This document shows, one piece after another, positions 1 to 7,538 of a stretch of 17,405 nt of DNA; the first letter of the stretch is position 1, and each line of letters opens with the position of its first letter. The stretch is from assembly GCA_013151975.1 (NCBI GenBank), contig JAADHG010000083.1:1-17405 (forward strand). The letters run 5' to 3'. The notes under the pieces are model-generated. The model saw only the letters and a list, made by a program, of their open reading frames with translations, searched no databases and was not told where the DNA came from. Source of the DNA: Chlorobiota bacterium. GTDB taxonomy: Bacteria > Bacteroidota > Bacteroidia > Flavobacteriales > Flavobacteriaceae. The position numbers and the translations under genes were made by a program.

Positions 1-642
1 ATTTTGTTTTATCCTGAATTATTTTCTGAAGAACAAACAAACAGTTTAATAGCTAATCAAATAGACATTATTGAAGTATCAAAAGAGGTCTATCAAAAGC
101 TAGCCTATCGTGAAACTACCGAAGGCATTATTGCTGTAGCAAAAACAAAAGATTTATCAATTGACAGCATTTTATTTAAAACAGATAATCCATTAATTCT
201 CGTTGCAGAAGCGCCTGAAAAACCTGGAAATATTGGAGCACTCCTACGTACTGCTGATGCTGCCAATGTGGATGCAGTTATTATCGCCAATCCGAAAACA
301 GATATGTACAATCCTAATATTATTCGATCGAGTGTAGGTTGTGTTTTTACAAATCAAGTTGCTATTGGCACAACTTCGGAGATTATAAAATTCCTTAAAG
401 AAAAAAGCATTAACATTTATTGTGCTGCCTTACAAGCTTCTGCCGACTATCATACTCAAGATTTTACAAAACCTACTGCAATTGTGGTAGGTACGGAAGC
501 CACAGGATTAACTAATGAATGGTTAGACAATGCTACTCAAAATATTATTATACCAATGCAAGGCGAAATAGATTCTATGAATGTTTCAGTTGCTGCAGGA
601 ATTCTTATTTTTGAAGCAAAGAGACAACGAAATTTTAATTGA
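1..642 (+). CDS. TrmH/SpoU-family RNA 2'-O-methyltransferase, 5'-truncated by window edge
   Basis: This is an SAM-dependent ribose 2'-O-methyltransferase of the SPOUT (TrmH/SpoU) class, acting on tRNA or rRNA in the cytoplasm; the exact target cannot be told from sequence. The frame is open to base 1. The first visible residues already lie inside the L30e-like substrate-binding domain (YRETTEGIIAVA), so roughly 40-50 N-terminal residues are probably missing, and the TTG at base 4 is not a credible start. The trefoil-knot motifs are all present: motif 1 EKPGNIGALLRTADA with its catalytic arginine at 247-249, motif 2 IVVGTEATGL, and motif 3 IPMQGEIDSMNVSVAAGI ending just before the stop. The gene ends TGA at 640-642, three bases before a REP-like palindrome that fills the gap to the next gene. 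The family is certain; the subfamily is not. Confidence 0.93.
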   Translation: MLFYPELFSEEQTNSLIANQIDIIEVSKEVYQKLAYRETTEGIIAVAKTKDLSIDSILFKTDNPLILVAEAPEKPGNIGALLRTADAANVDAVIIANPKTDMYNPNIIRSSVGCVFTNQVAIGTTSEIIKFLKEKSINIYCAALQASADYHTQDFTKPTAIVVGTEATGLTNEWLDNATQNIIIPMQGEIDSMNVSVAAGILIFEAKRQRNFN

Positions 643-645
643 AAC

Positions 646-755
646 ATCATTGCGAAGCGTTTTTTAACGACATAGCAATCTATTATTAAGACCAAAATTT
701 AACTAAACTATAAAACAAACAGATTGCCACAACTTTTACAAAGTTTCGCAATGAC
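646..755. repeat. REP-like intergenic inverted repeat, family A (TCATTGCGAA type)
   Basis: Two arms, 646-681 and 721-755, are inverted copies of each other separated by 39 AT-rich bases. The outer ten bases (TCATTGCGAA against TTCGCAATGA) and the inner seven (GCAATCT against AGATTGC) pair perfectly, with a diverged middle and one base of length difference. The element begins three bases after the methyltransferase stop and ends nine bases before the M48 protease ATG, so it is essentially the whole spacer. As RNA it would fold into a long stem that could act as a transcription or 3'-end processing barrier. From general knowledge, TCATTGCGA...GCAATCT palindromes recur between genes in Bacteroidota. 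Copy number in this genome cannot be seen here. Confidence 0.85.
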
Positions 756-764
756 CAAAAAACC

Positions 765-1997
765 ATGACTTCACAAACATTACTTTATATCATCATCGGA
801 ATCATTATTGTTAATTTTATAATTGACAAAATTCTAGACACGCTTAACGCAAAACATTATAATGATGCGTTACCTCCAGAATTACAGGACGTTTACGATG
901 ATGAGGAATATAAAAAATCGCAATTATACAAAGCGACTAATCATAAGTTTTCAAACTTCACATCGCTATTCTCGTTAGTGTTAACACTTGGGTTTTTCTA
1001 TTTTGATGGCTTTGAGTTTGTAGATAATATTGCTAGAAGCTATAGTGACAATAACATTGTAATTGCATTAATTTTCTTTGGCATTATCATGTTGGCGAGC
1101 GATATTATTACCACACCTTTTGCCTATTATAAAACCTTTGTAATTGAAGAAAAGTTTGGTTTCAACAAAACAACTGTGAAAACCTTTATTTTAGATAAGA
1201 TAAAAGGCTGGTTAATGCTAGCTATTATTGGAGGTGGTATTTTAGCGCTTATCATTTGGTTTTACGAATTTACCGGAAACGCCTTCTGGTTATATGCTTG
1301 GGCTTTGGTTACTGTATTTACCGTATTTATGAATATGTTTTACTCACGACTTATTGTCCCTTTATTTAACAAACAAACACCTCTAGAGGAAGGTGAGTTA
1401 CGAAATAAAATTTCAGCGTATGCAAAATCTGTAGGCTTTAAACTCAACAAAATATTTGTGATAGACGGTTCCAAACGAAGTACTAAAGCCAATGCTTATT
1501 TTTCAGGTTTTGGTAGCGAGAAACGTGTGACACTTTACGATACTTTAATTAAGGATTTAGATGATGAAGAAATAGTTGCTGTGTTAGCACACGAAGTTGG
1601 ACATTATAAACGTAAACACATCATTTTTAATCTTATTGCTTCTATTGCTTTAACAGGATTAACACTTTATCTTTTATCAATATTCGTTTCTAATCCGTTA
1701 CTTTCAAATGCTTTAGGTGTAGAGATACCAAGTTTTCATATTGGATTAATTGCTTTCGGAATGCTATATAGTCCTATAAGTGAGATTACTGGATTAATTA
1801 TGAATTATATGTCGCGTAAATTTGAATATCAAGCTGATAATTACGCCAAGTTAACTTATACTGGAGAACATTTAATTACATCGCTAAAAAAACTATCTAA
1901 AAATAGTTTAAGCAATTTAACACCTCATAAAGCCTATGTATTTATGCATTATTCACATCCAACCTTATTACAACGCATTAAAAATTTGAGCTCTTAA
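765..1997 (+). CDS. M48 family zinc metallopeptidase, Ste24/CAAX-protease type
   Basis: A 410-residue integral membrane metalloprotease resembling Ste24/CAAX prenyl protease. The N-terminal half (about residues 1-200) is the M48 N-terminal membrane domain with several hydrophobic helices. The zinc site is intact: HEVGH at residues 276-280, with the third ligand probably E354 in FEYQAD, where D358 is the usual accessory aspartate. Two more hydrophobic helices lie between these motifs. Length is normal for the family. Bacteria lack prenylated CAAX substrates, so the likely role is turnover or quality control of membrane proteins (inference). The ATG at 765 is the only good start: it gives a typical hydrophobic N-terminus and lies just behind the palindromic element. 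No clear -33/-7 promoter is visible between the element and the start, so transcription may continue from upstream. Confidence 0.93.
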   Translation: MTSQTLLYIIIGIIIVNFIIDKILDTLNAKHYNDALPPELQDVYDDEEYKKSQLYKATNHKFSNFTSLFSLVLTLGFFYFDGFEFVDNIARSYSDNNIVIALIFFGIIMLASDIITTPFAYYKTFVIEEKFGFNKTTVKTFILDKIKGWLMLAIIGGGILALIIWFYEFTGNAFWLYAWALVTVFTVFMNMFYSRLIVPLFNKQTPLEEGELRNKISAYAKSVGFKLNKIFVIDGSKRSTKANAYFSGFGSEKRVTLYDTLIKDLDDEEIVAVLAHEVGHYKRKHIIFNLIASIALTGLTLYLLSIFVSNPLLSNALGVEIPSFHIGLIAFGMLYSPISEITGLIMNYMSRKFEYQADNYAKLTYTGEHLITSLKKLSKNSLSNLTPHKAYVFMHYSHPTLLQRIKNLSS

Positions 1998-2057
1998 TTT
2001 TTTCCAGATAACTAAAAACTAAATCCTATATTAGAGCCTTTCTTTTAGTAATCATCT

Positions 2058-3473
2058 ATGAGTTTAAAACATAACGGAAATTCAACCAAAACAAAACATT
2101 GGTTTAATCATATACCACATGCAGTAACCATGCTGTTTGGCATTATTATTTTAGTAGCCATTCTGTCTTATATCATTCCCGCAGGAACGTATGAACATAT
2201 TATTGTAGACGGCAAAAAGGCTGTTGTCCCGGGTTCTTATAAAATTATCCCTTCTACTCCAATTGGCATACTCGATATGTTTAAAGCCATACCTCTTGGT
2301 TTTAAAGCTGCTGTCGAAATTATTTTTATTGTTCTCGCTGGAGCCATTATGTTTGGTTTTATGGAAAAATCTAAAGCCGTAGAAAACTCTATTGGCACAC
2401 TAGTTAAAACATTAGGATTAGAAAGAAAATATCTCATTATTGTTATCATGACCTTTATTTATGGGTTTTTAGGCATTGCTGTTGGTTACGAAAATAATAT
2501 TGCTATGGTACCCATTGCTGCTGTTTTAAGTTTGGCATTAGGTGGTGATCTAATTTTAGCTGCAGGAATATCGGTTGGTGCTATGACCATTGGTTTTGGT
2601 CTCTCTCCCATTAACCCATATACTGTAGGAACAGGACATAAAATTGCTGAACTGCCTATGTTTTCTGGTGCTTTATTACGAAGTATCCTTAGTTTTATAG
2701 CACTCAGCATTATGGCATATTACAACGTAAGGTATTTTAAAAAAATAAATAAACACCCCGAAAAAAGTTTAGGCAAAGGCTTAGACGAAAGTGGTATTTC
2801 ACTTTCCAAACCCATACAAGACTACATGATTACAACCAATAATTGGATGGTCATTTCCGTTTTTTTATTGGGTCTTGTTGTAATTCTATACGGTGTTTTT
2901 AATCTTGGGTGGTACATCAACGAGCTATCAGCTATATTTTTAATGGTGGCTATTTTATGTGGCATTATATCCAGAATGAGTGCAACTACAATGAGCGAAA
3001 CGGTTTTAGAAGCTGTTTCTAAAGCTGCTCCTGGAGCTTTTATGGTAGGTTTTGCAACATCTATTAAAGTGCTTATGGAAATGGGAAATATTAGCGATAC
3101 TATTTCCTTCAACTTATCGCAAATGCTACAAGATTTACCGTTGTACGCCGCTGCAATTAGCATGTCTGTTTCGCAAACAGTCATTAATTTTTTCATTCCA
3201 TCAGGTAGCGGACAAGCCTTAGCAACCTTACCTGTAATGTTACCTCTTGGTGAATCCCTCGGACTTACAAAGCAAGTCACAATCTTAGCATTTCAAATTG
3301 GTGACGGTTTATCAAATCTCGTAAACCCTACCTTAGGAGGGCTAATTGCCATGTTAAGCATGTGTCGCGTTCCATTGGATAGATGGTTACGATTTATCTT
3401 TCCTGTAGCAATCATATTACTAGGAATATCATTTATAGCACTAATAATAGCAGTAGCGACAGGCTACAACTAA
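2058..3473 (+). CDS. YfcC/DcuC-family inner-membrane transporter (putative basic amino acid or C4-dicarboxylate carrier)
   Basis: A 471-residue polytopic membrane protein of the C4-dicarboxylate anaerobic carrier superfamily (DcuC-like, PF03606 type), closest to the YfcC/ArcD-like branch that is often labelled putative basic amino acid antiporter. About 11-13 hydrophobic segments are visible, starting at residue ~20 (AVTMLFGIIILVAILSYIIP), plus the conserved re-entrant motifs GFGLSPINPYTVG in the first half and FIPSGSGQALATLPVM and GDGLSNLVNPT in the second. The substrate is not proven. The next gene, 11 bases downstream, encodes an ArgE-like M20 deacylase, which argues for transport of an N-acylated amino acid or small peptide with hydrolysis in the cytoplasm (inference). 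The start is the ATG at 2058. The 60-base upstream gap holds a 7-bp inverted repeat (ACTAAAA 2011-2017, TTTTAGT 2043-2049) of doubtful meaning. Confidence 0.88.
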   Translation: MSLKHNGNSTKTKHWFNHIPHAVTMLFGIIILVAILSYIIPAGTYEHIIVDGKKAVVPGSYKIIPSTPIGILDMFKAIPLGFKAAVEIIFIVLAGAIMFGFMEKSKAVENSIGTLVKTLGLERKYLIIVIMTFIYGFLGIAVGYENNIAMVPIAAVLSLALGGDLILAAGISVGAMTIGFGLSPINPYTVGTGHKIAELPMFSGALLRSILSFIALSIMAYYNVRYFKKINKHPEKSLGKGLDESGISLSKPIQDYMITTNNWMVISVFLLGLVVILYGVFNLGWYINELSAIFLMVAILCGIISRMSATTMSETVLEAVSKAAPGAFMVGFATSIKVLMEMGNISDTISFNLSQMLQDLPLYAAAISMSVSQTVINFFIPSGSGQALATLPVMLPLGESLGLTKQVTILAFQIGDGLSNLVNPTLGGLIAMLSMCRVPLDRWLRFIFPVAIILLGISFIALIIAVATGYN

Positions 3474-3484
3474 AATATTAAAGA

Positions 3485-4651
3485 ATGACAGTAGAGCAAA
3501 TTTTAAAAAAGCTAGTATCCTTTCCTGTTTTAGGAGGCGACAGTAATTTAAGCATCATTAATCGGATTAAAGCGTATATAGAATCCTTTGGGATTGAAGT
3601 TACAATGTGCCCAAATGAAGACCGCAATAAAGCATCTTTGCACTGTCGTATTGGTCCTGCTGTTGATGGTGGTCTTATCCTTTCTGGGCATACTGATGTT
3701 GTTCCTGTTAAAGGTCAAGAATGGAATACGAATCCTTTTGAGTTGACTGATATTGGTGATGGTAAACTCTACGGAAGAGGATCTTGCGATATGAAAGGTT
3801 TTCTTGCAACCTGTTTAGCAAGTTTACCTGAGATGGTAAAAGCCAATTTAACAAAACCCATATATTTTGCATTCTCTTATGATGAAGAAATTGGCTGTCT
3901 AGCTGCGCCAGAACTAGTAGAACACATTAAAACTACATATACAGAAAAACCTAAATATGCTATTATTGGTGAGCCTTCGCTACTTGAACCTATTGTTGGA
4001 CAAAAAGGGATTTACGTTTTAGAAACGCATGTAAATGGATCTGCAGGACATAGTAGCAGGATTAAACAAGAAGTAAGTGCCATTCATGAAGCCTCACGAT
4101 TAGTTTTATGGCTAGAAAATAAGATGAACGATTTAATAGACGCTGGTCGATTAGACCATCGTTTTACACCACCACACACATCACTTCATATTGGTAAATT
4201 TAATGGTGGTATTGCACCAAATATAATTGCTGATAAGGCTTCTTTTTTCTGGGATATAAGAACGATTCCTATGGACGATGTGCATGACATCGTTGAAGAA
4301 TTTAGAGCCTATTGCAGAACACGAGAAGACCAATTAAGATCTGTTTTTCCAGAGTTTAAAATTGAAACTATCGAGAATCATCCCTCAGTGCCGCATTTAG
4401 ACACCAAAGAAAGCGAAGATGTGGTATCGCTAATTAAAAAAATATCAGGCAACTCAAAATTAAATACGGTTGCCTTTGCTGCCGAAGCTGGACAATTTGC
4501 CAATGGCGGTTTTCAAAGCGTCATTTGTGGTCCGGGATCTATCGAGCAAGCCCATAGAGCCAACGAGTTTATAGAGAAAGAGCAACTTATTAAAGGTATG
4601 GAAATGTTAGAAAATTTAATTACTGAAATGAGCCAACCAAATTTCAAGTAA
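3485..4651 (+). CDS. M20 family deacylase, acetylornithine deacetylase (ArgE)-like
   Basis: A 388-residue cytoplasmic di-zinc amidohydrolase of the M20 family, of the ArgE/DapE/carboxypeptidase G2 type. All metal and catalytic residues are in place: H69 in GHTDVV with D71, the bridging D102 in LYGRGSCDMKG, the D133-E134-E135 cluster (catalytic base and ligand), E163 in IGEPS, and H357 in EQAHRANE near the C-terminus. A dimerisation (lid) domain occupies roughly residues 175-290. The pattern HTDVVPVKGQEW plus DMKGFLAT is closest to acetylornithine deacetylases, which release acetate from N2-acetylornithine. No arg biosynthesis genes lie nearby; the partner is the YfcC-like transporter directly upstream, so a salvage role is more likely than the classical pathway (inference). 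Other N-acyl amino acids are possible substrates. Family certain, exact substrate uncertain. Confidence 0.87.
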   Translation: MTVEQILKKLVSFPVLGGDSNLSIINRIKAYIESFGIEVTMCPNEDRNKASLHCRIGPAVDGGLILSGHTDVVPVKGQEWNTNPFELTDIGDGKLYGRGSCDMKGFLATCLASLPEMVKANLTKPIYFAFSYDEEIGCLAAPELVEHIKTTYTEKPKYAIIGEPSLLEPIVGQKGIYVLETHVNGSAGHSSRIKQEVSAIHEASRLVLWLENKMNDLIDAGRLDHRFTPPHTSLHIGKFNGGIAPNIIADKASFFWDIRTIPMDDVHDIVEEFRAYCRTREDQLRSVFPEFKIETIENHPSVPHLDTKESEDVVSLIKKISGNSKLNTVAFAAEAGQFANGGFQSVICGPGSIEQAHRANEFIEKEQLIKGMEMLENLITEMSQPNFK

Positions 4652-4662
4652 CATATTCTTTA

Positions 4663-4694
4663 TTTGACTTTGTAAGAAAAAACTACTATATTCG
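4663..4694 (+). promoter_or_regulatory. Possible Bacteroidota-type promoter ahead of the small secreted protein
   Basis: TTTG at 4663-4666 is followed after 20 bases by TATATTCG at 4687-4694, which differs from the TAnnTTTG -7 consensus at one base. The transcript would carry the leader hairpins at 4695-4729. In AT-rich DNA such a match can arise by chance. Confidence 0.3.
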
Positions 4695-4729
4695 TTTGAA
4701 AGTTGATTAATAACTTTTGAAACGTTATT
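4695..4729. promoter_or_regulatory. Two overlapping, mutually exclusive hairpins (terminator or leader structure)
   Basis: TTTGAAAGTT (4695-4704) and AACTTTTGAA (4712-4721) can pair over ten positions (two of them G-U) around a 7-base loop. An alternative stem uses AATAAC (4709-4714) with GTTATT (4724-4729) around a 9-base loop. Both need bases 4712-4714, so only one can form at a time. The position, 44 bases after the deacylase stop and about 30 bases before the next ATG, fits either a weak terminator for the upstream pair or a leader or operator for the next gene. Confidence 0.4.
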
Positions 4730-4759
4730 TGTCTTAACATTGTAAACAATTTGAGAAAA

Positions 4760-5200
4760 ATGAAACAGTTAATTATTACATTGACTTTTTTAATTGGAAT
4801 TTCCATTAGCGGAAATGGTCAATCAAATGTTGATTATAATGAAATGGTTGGATTTGGTTGTGGATTTGCTGGAGAACAGTCCAAACCCGTACAAAAAGTT
4901 TCAAAACTAATTGATAAAGAAAAATATGATACAATAGTTCAACTTCTCGATTCGGATAATAATGCTGAAAGATTTTTGGCTGTTGTAGTTTGTGAAAAAT
5001 TGATTGAATTGAATAAACTCACTCTTTCCAAAGAACTGAAAGATAAAATTTCAATAGTATACAAATCATATGCCCGTGTATCTGTCTGTTCTGGTTGTAC
5101 CTATTGGAACAAACTAACTCTAACAAAGATGTTAGAAAATGACAACCATATGCGGTTATCAGCAAACTATTGGCTTGAACATAAACTTAAAACGGAATAA
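4760..5200 (+). CDS. Small secreted protein of unknown function with HEAT-like helices
   Basis: I do not recognise a named family. The 146-residue product has a clear Sec signal peptide: MK, then a hydrophobic stretch LIITLTFLIGISIS, with likely cleavage around GNGQ-S near residue 21. The ATG at 4760 is preferred over the in-frame TTG at 4751, which would only add charged residues before the signal. The mature part is mainly helical and has four cysteines (C34, C78, C110, C113; the last two form CxxC), which could make disulfides in the periplasm. Two segments (residues ~62-81 and ~125-144) resemble each other, with an L..DN...K-L pattern recalling HEAT-type helices. It separates the M20 deacylase from rel, genes with no need for it, and is flanked by TTGTAAACA (4740-4748) and its inverted copy TGTTTACAA (5205-5213). 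This suggests a lineage-specific insertion (inference). Confidence 0.7.
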   Translation: MKQLIITLTFLIGISISGNGQSNVDYNEMVGFGCGFAGEQSKPVQKVSKLIDKEKYDTIVQLLDSDNNAERFLAVVVCEKLIELNKLTLSKELKDKISIVYKSYARVSVCSGCTYWNKLTLTKMLENDNHMRLSANYWLEHKLKTE

Positions 5201-5303
5201 ATACTGTTTACAACAACGCATAAAAACAAAAACGTCAATCTCCTTCTTTTTAAAAAATCACAATCAAAAAGAGTTGGCTGTTAATATTCATTACTTTAGT
5301 TTT

Positions 5304-7511
5304 ATGACTGATGTAGAGATAGAAAAAGAAAATGCAGCCATTGCAAAAGAGTACAAAGAGCTTCTTAGAATAAGTTATCGTACGCTTTCTAACGATGATA
5401 AAAAACTCATTAGAAAAGCGTTTGATGTATCTGTTGATGCGCATAAGGATCAACGTAGAAAATCGGGTGAAGCTTATATTTTTCATCCCATTGCAGTAGC
5501 AAAAATTGTAGCTTCCGAAATTGGAATGGATGCCACCTCTATTGCTGCAGCATTGCTTCATGATGTTGTTGAAGACAACGACGAATACACCATCACAGAT
5601 ATTGAACGTATATTTGGAGAAGCCGTTGCACGAATTGTTGATGGGCTTACCAAAATTTCTGCACTTAAAAAAGACATGGATGTATCCATGCAAGCAGAGA
5701 ACTTTCGTAAAATGCTATTAACGCTTAATGATGATGTAAGAGTCATCATTATTAAAATAGCCGACAGACTTCACAATATGCAAACTATGGATGCTATGCG
5801 TCCTGACAAACAAGTAAAAATTGCATCAGAAACACTCTATATTTATGCACCATTGGCACATCGTATTGGGCTTTACAATATAAAAACGGAGCTTGAAGAC
5901 CTTGGTTTAAAATATACCGAACCTGAAGTTTACAACGATATTCTTACAAAAATTAAAGAAAGTAAGGAACAGCAAGATGCCTATATAAAAGAAATTAATA
6001 GCATTTTAAAAAAATCGCTCAACAAAGAACACCTTAAATATAAGATAAAAGGACGCCCAAAATCCATCTACTCTATCCGACGTAAGATGATTAAACAAGG
6101 CGTTTCTTTTGATGAGGTCTATGATAAATTTGCGGTTCGAATTATTTATAAATCGGACCTTGAAAACGAAAAGTTTTTGGCTTGGAAAATTTATTCGATT
6201 GTTACCGATCATTTTAGACCAAACCCAATTCGTTTACGCGATTGGATCTCGTCTCCAAAATCTACGGGTTACGAAGCACTACACATTACCGTAATGGGAC
6301 CCAAAGGCCGTTGGGTAGAAGTACAAATTCGCAGCGAGCGCATGAATGAAATCGCAGAGAAAGGCTATGCGGCACATTACAAATACAAACAAGGTAAAGA
6401 CACCGAAGATAGCTTAGATGAATGGGTAAATAAATTACAAGAAGCTCTGGAAAATCCTGAGATGAATGCTGTAGATTTTGTAGAGCAATTTAAGCTCAAC
6501 CTATACTCCAAAGAAATTTTTGTCTTTACGCCTAAAGGAGATTTAAAATCGCTCCCAAAAGGTGCAACACCTCTAGATTTTGCGTTTAGCATACACACCG
6601 AAGTTGGAATGAAAACGCGTGGCGCCAAGGTAAATGGTAAACTTGTGCCCTTAAGTCACGAATTACAAAGTGGCGATCAGGTAGATATTTTAACATCAGA
6701 AAATTCTAAGCCAAATTCTAACTGGCTAGATTACGCAACTACAGCTAGAGCAAGAAGCAAAATTAAATCGTCATTAAAAGAGGAAACTAAAATAATAGCT
6801 ACTGAAGGTAAAGAAATTTTACGTCGTAAATTAAAGCAACTAAAAATTACACTTAATGAAAGAGCAATTAATGAGTTGGTTAAATATTTTAAACTAAAAA
6901 CAAGTTTAGATTTATTTTATCGGGTAGGTATAAATGCTATTGATAATAAAATGCTCAAAGAGTTTGCTGCGTCTAGGAGTAATGTGTTTGTGAGTTTTAT
7001 AAAAAATAAGATACGAAAACCCAGTAATGCTCCAGACTTAGACAAAGATGAAATAACATCCAAATACGATATGCTCGTTTTTGGAAAAGAAGAAGAAAAG
7101 CTAAACTATAAATTATCCAATTGTTGCAACCCAATTCCTGGTGATGCTGTTTTTGGTTTTTTAACCATAAATGAAGGTATAAAAGTTCATAAAAAGAACT
7201 GCCCAAATGCACTTAGCTTACAATCTAATTATGCATATAGAATCATGCCTGCTAAATGGATAGATTCGTCTCAGCAAGAATTTAGAGCCGTTATTTCTAT
7301 GATAGGCATAGATAATTTAGGCTTGGTTAATGAGGTTACTAAAGTAATTTCAGGTAGTATGCATGTAAATATTAAGAATATTAGTTTTGAAACGGATCAC
7401 GGTATGTTTTCTGGAAAAATAACAGTGGTTGTAAAAAACAATAATCTTGTTGAAAAATTAATGAATAGAATCAAAAAAATTAATGGTATTGAAAAAGTAT
7501 CTAGAGTGTAA
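5304..7511 (+). CDS. Bifunctional (p)ppGpp synthetase/hydrolase, RelA/SpoT family
   Basis: A 735-residue long RSH enzyme that makes and degrades (p)ppGpp, the stringent-response alarmone, in the cytoplasm and on ribosomes. Domains in order: an HD hydrolase domain (~30-200) with H61, HDVVED at 86-91 and D154 in ADRLHNM, all intact, so hydrolysis should be active; a synthetase domain (~225-350) with RPKSIYSIRRKM, YDKFAVRII, GYEALHITVMGPKG and EVQIRS; TGS (~400-465); a zinc-finger/CC region with C607-C608 and C633; and a C-terminal ACT domain (~660-735). The synthetase signature that is RxKD in bifunctional enzymes and ExDD in monofunctional RelA reads RLRD (310-313) here, so it is of the basic, bifunctional type. 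The start is the ATG at 5304; an in-frame ATG at 5139 would overlap the preceding gene and add about 55 non-family residues. A weak -7-like TACTTTAG lies at 5292-5299. Confidence 0.95.
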   Translation: MTDVEIEKENAAIAKEYKELLRISYRTLSNDDKKLIRKAFDVSVDAHKDQRRKSGEAYIFHPIAVAKIVASEIGMDATSIAAALLHDVVEDNDEYTITDIERIFGEAVARIVDGLTKISALKKDMDVSMQAENFRKMLLTLNDDVRVIIIKIADRLHNMQTMDAMRPDKQVKIASETLYIYAPLAHRIGLYNIKTELEDLGLKYTEPEVYNDILTKIKESKEQQDAYIKEINSILKKSLNKEHLKYKIKGRPKSIYSIRRKMIKQGVSFDEVYDKFAVRIIYKSDLENEKFLAWKIYSIVTDHFRPNPIRLRDWISSPKSTGYEALHITVMGPKGRWVEVQIRSERMNEIAEKGYAAHYKYKQGKDTEDSLDEWVNKLQEALENPEMNAVDFVEQFKLNLYSKEIFVFTPKGDLKSLPKGATPLDFAFSIHTEVGMKTRGAKVNGKLVPLSHELQSGDQVDILTSENSKPNSNWLDYATTARARSKIKSSLKEETKIIATEGKEILRRKLKQLKITLNERAINELVKYFKLKTSLDLFYRVGINAIDNKMLKEFAASRSNVFVSFIKNKIRKPSNAPDLDKDEITSKYDMLVFGKEEEKLNYKLSNCCNPIPGDAVFGFLTINEGIKVHKKNCPNALSLQSNYAYRIMPAKWIDSSQQEFRAVISMIGIDNLGLVNEVTKVISGSMHVNIKNISFETDHGMFSGKITVVVKNNNLVEKLMNRIKKINGIEKVSRV

Positions 7512-7520
7512 AAATTAGTT

Positions 7521-7528
7521 TAAATTTG
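7521..7528 (+). promoter_or_regulatory. Possible -7 box for the Fur-family gene
   Basis: TAAATTTG is an exact match to the Bacteroidota -7 consensus TAnnTTTG in the 27-base gap after rel. No TTG lies 17-21 bases upstream; the nearest, at 7489-7491, is 29 bases away. A start of transcription about 5-7 bases downstream would leave an extremely short leader before the ATG at 7539. It may be a chance match. Confidence 0.3.
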
Positions 7529-7538
7529 CACTGGAATT

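Noticed and set aside
2011..2049. A 7-bp inverted repeat (ACTAAAA/TTTTAGT) upstream of the YfcC-like gene as an operator
   Set aside because: It is AT-only except for one base pair and widely spaced; this is expected by chance at this base composition.
2822..3280. A 152-codon open frame on the minus strand inside the YfcC-like gene
   Set aside because: It is fully antisense to a well-supported membrane transporter with conserved motifs, and its translation has no recognisable domain.
5139..5303. An extended upstream start for rel
   Set aside because: The extra residues overlap the secreted-protein gene and do not resemble RSH proteins; the ATG at 5304 gives a normal N-terminus.
5250..5693. 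A 147-codon open frame on the minus strand at the start of rel
   Set aside because: It overlaps the conserved HD domain of rel; its translation is low-complexity and without family features.
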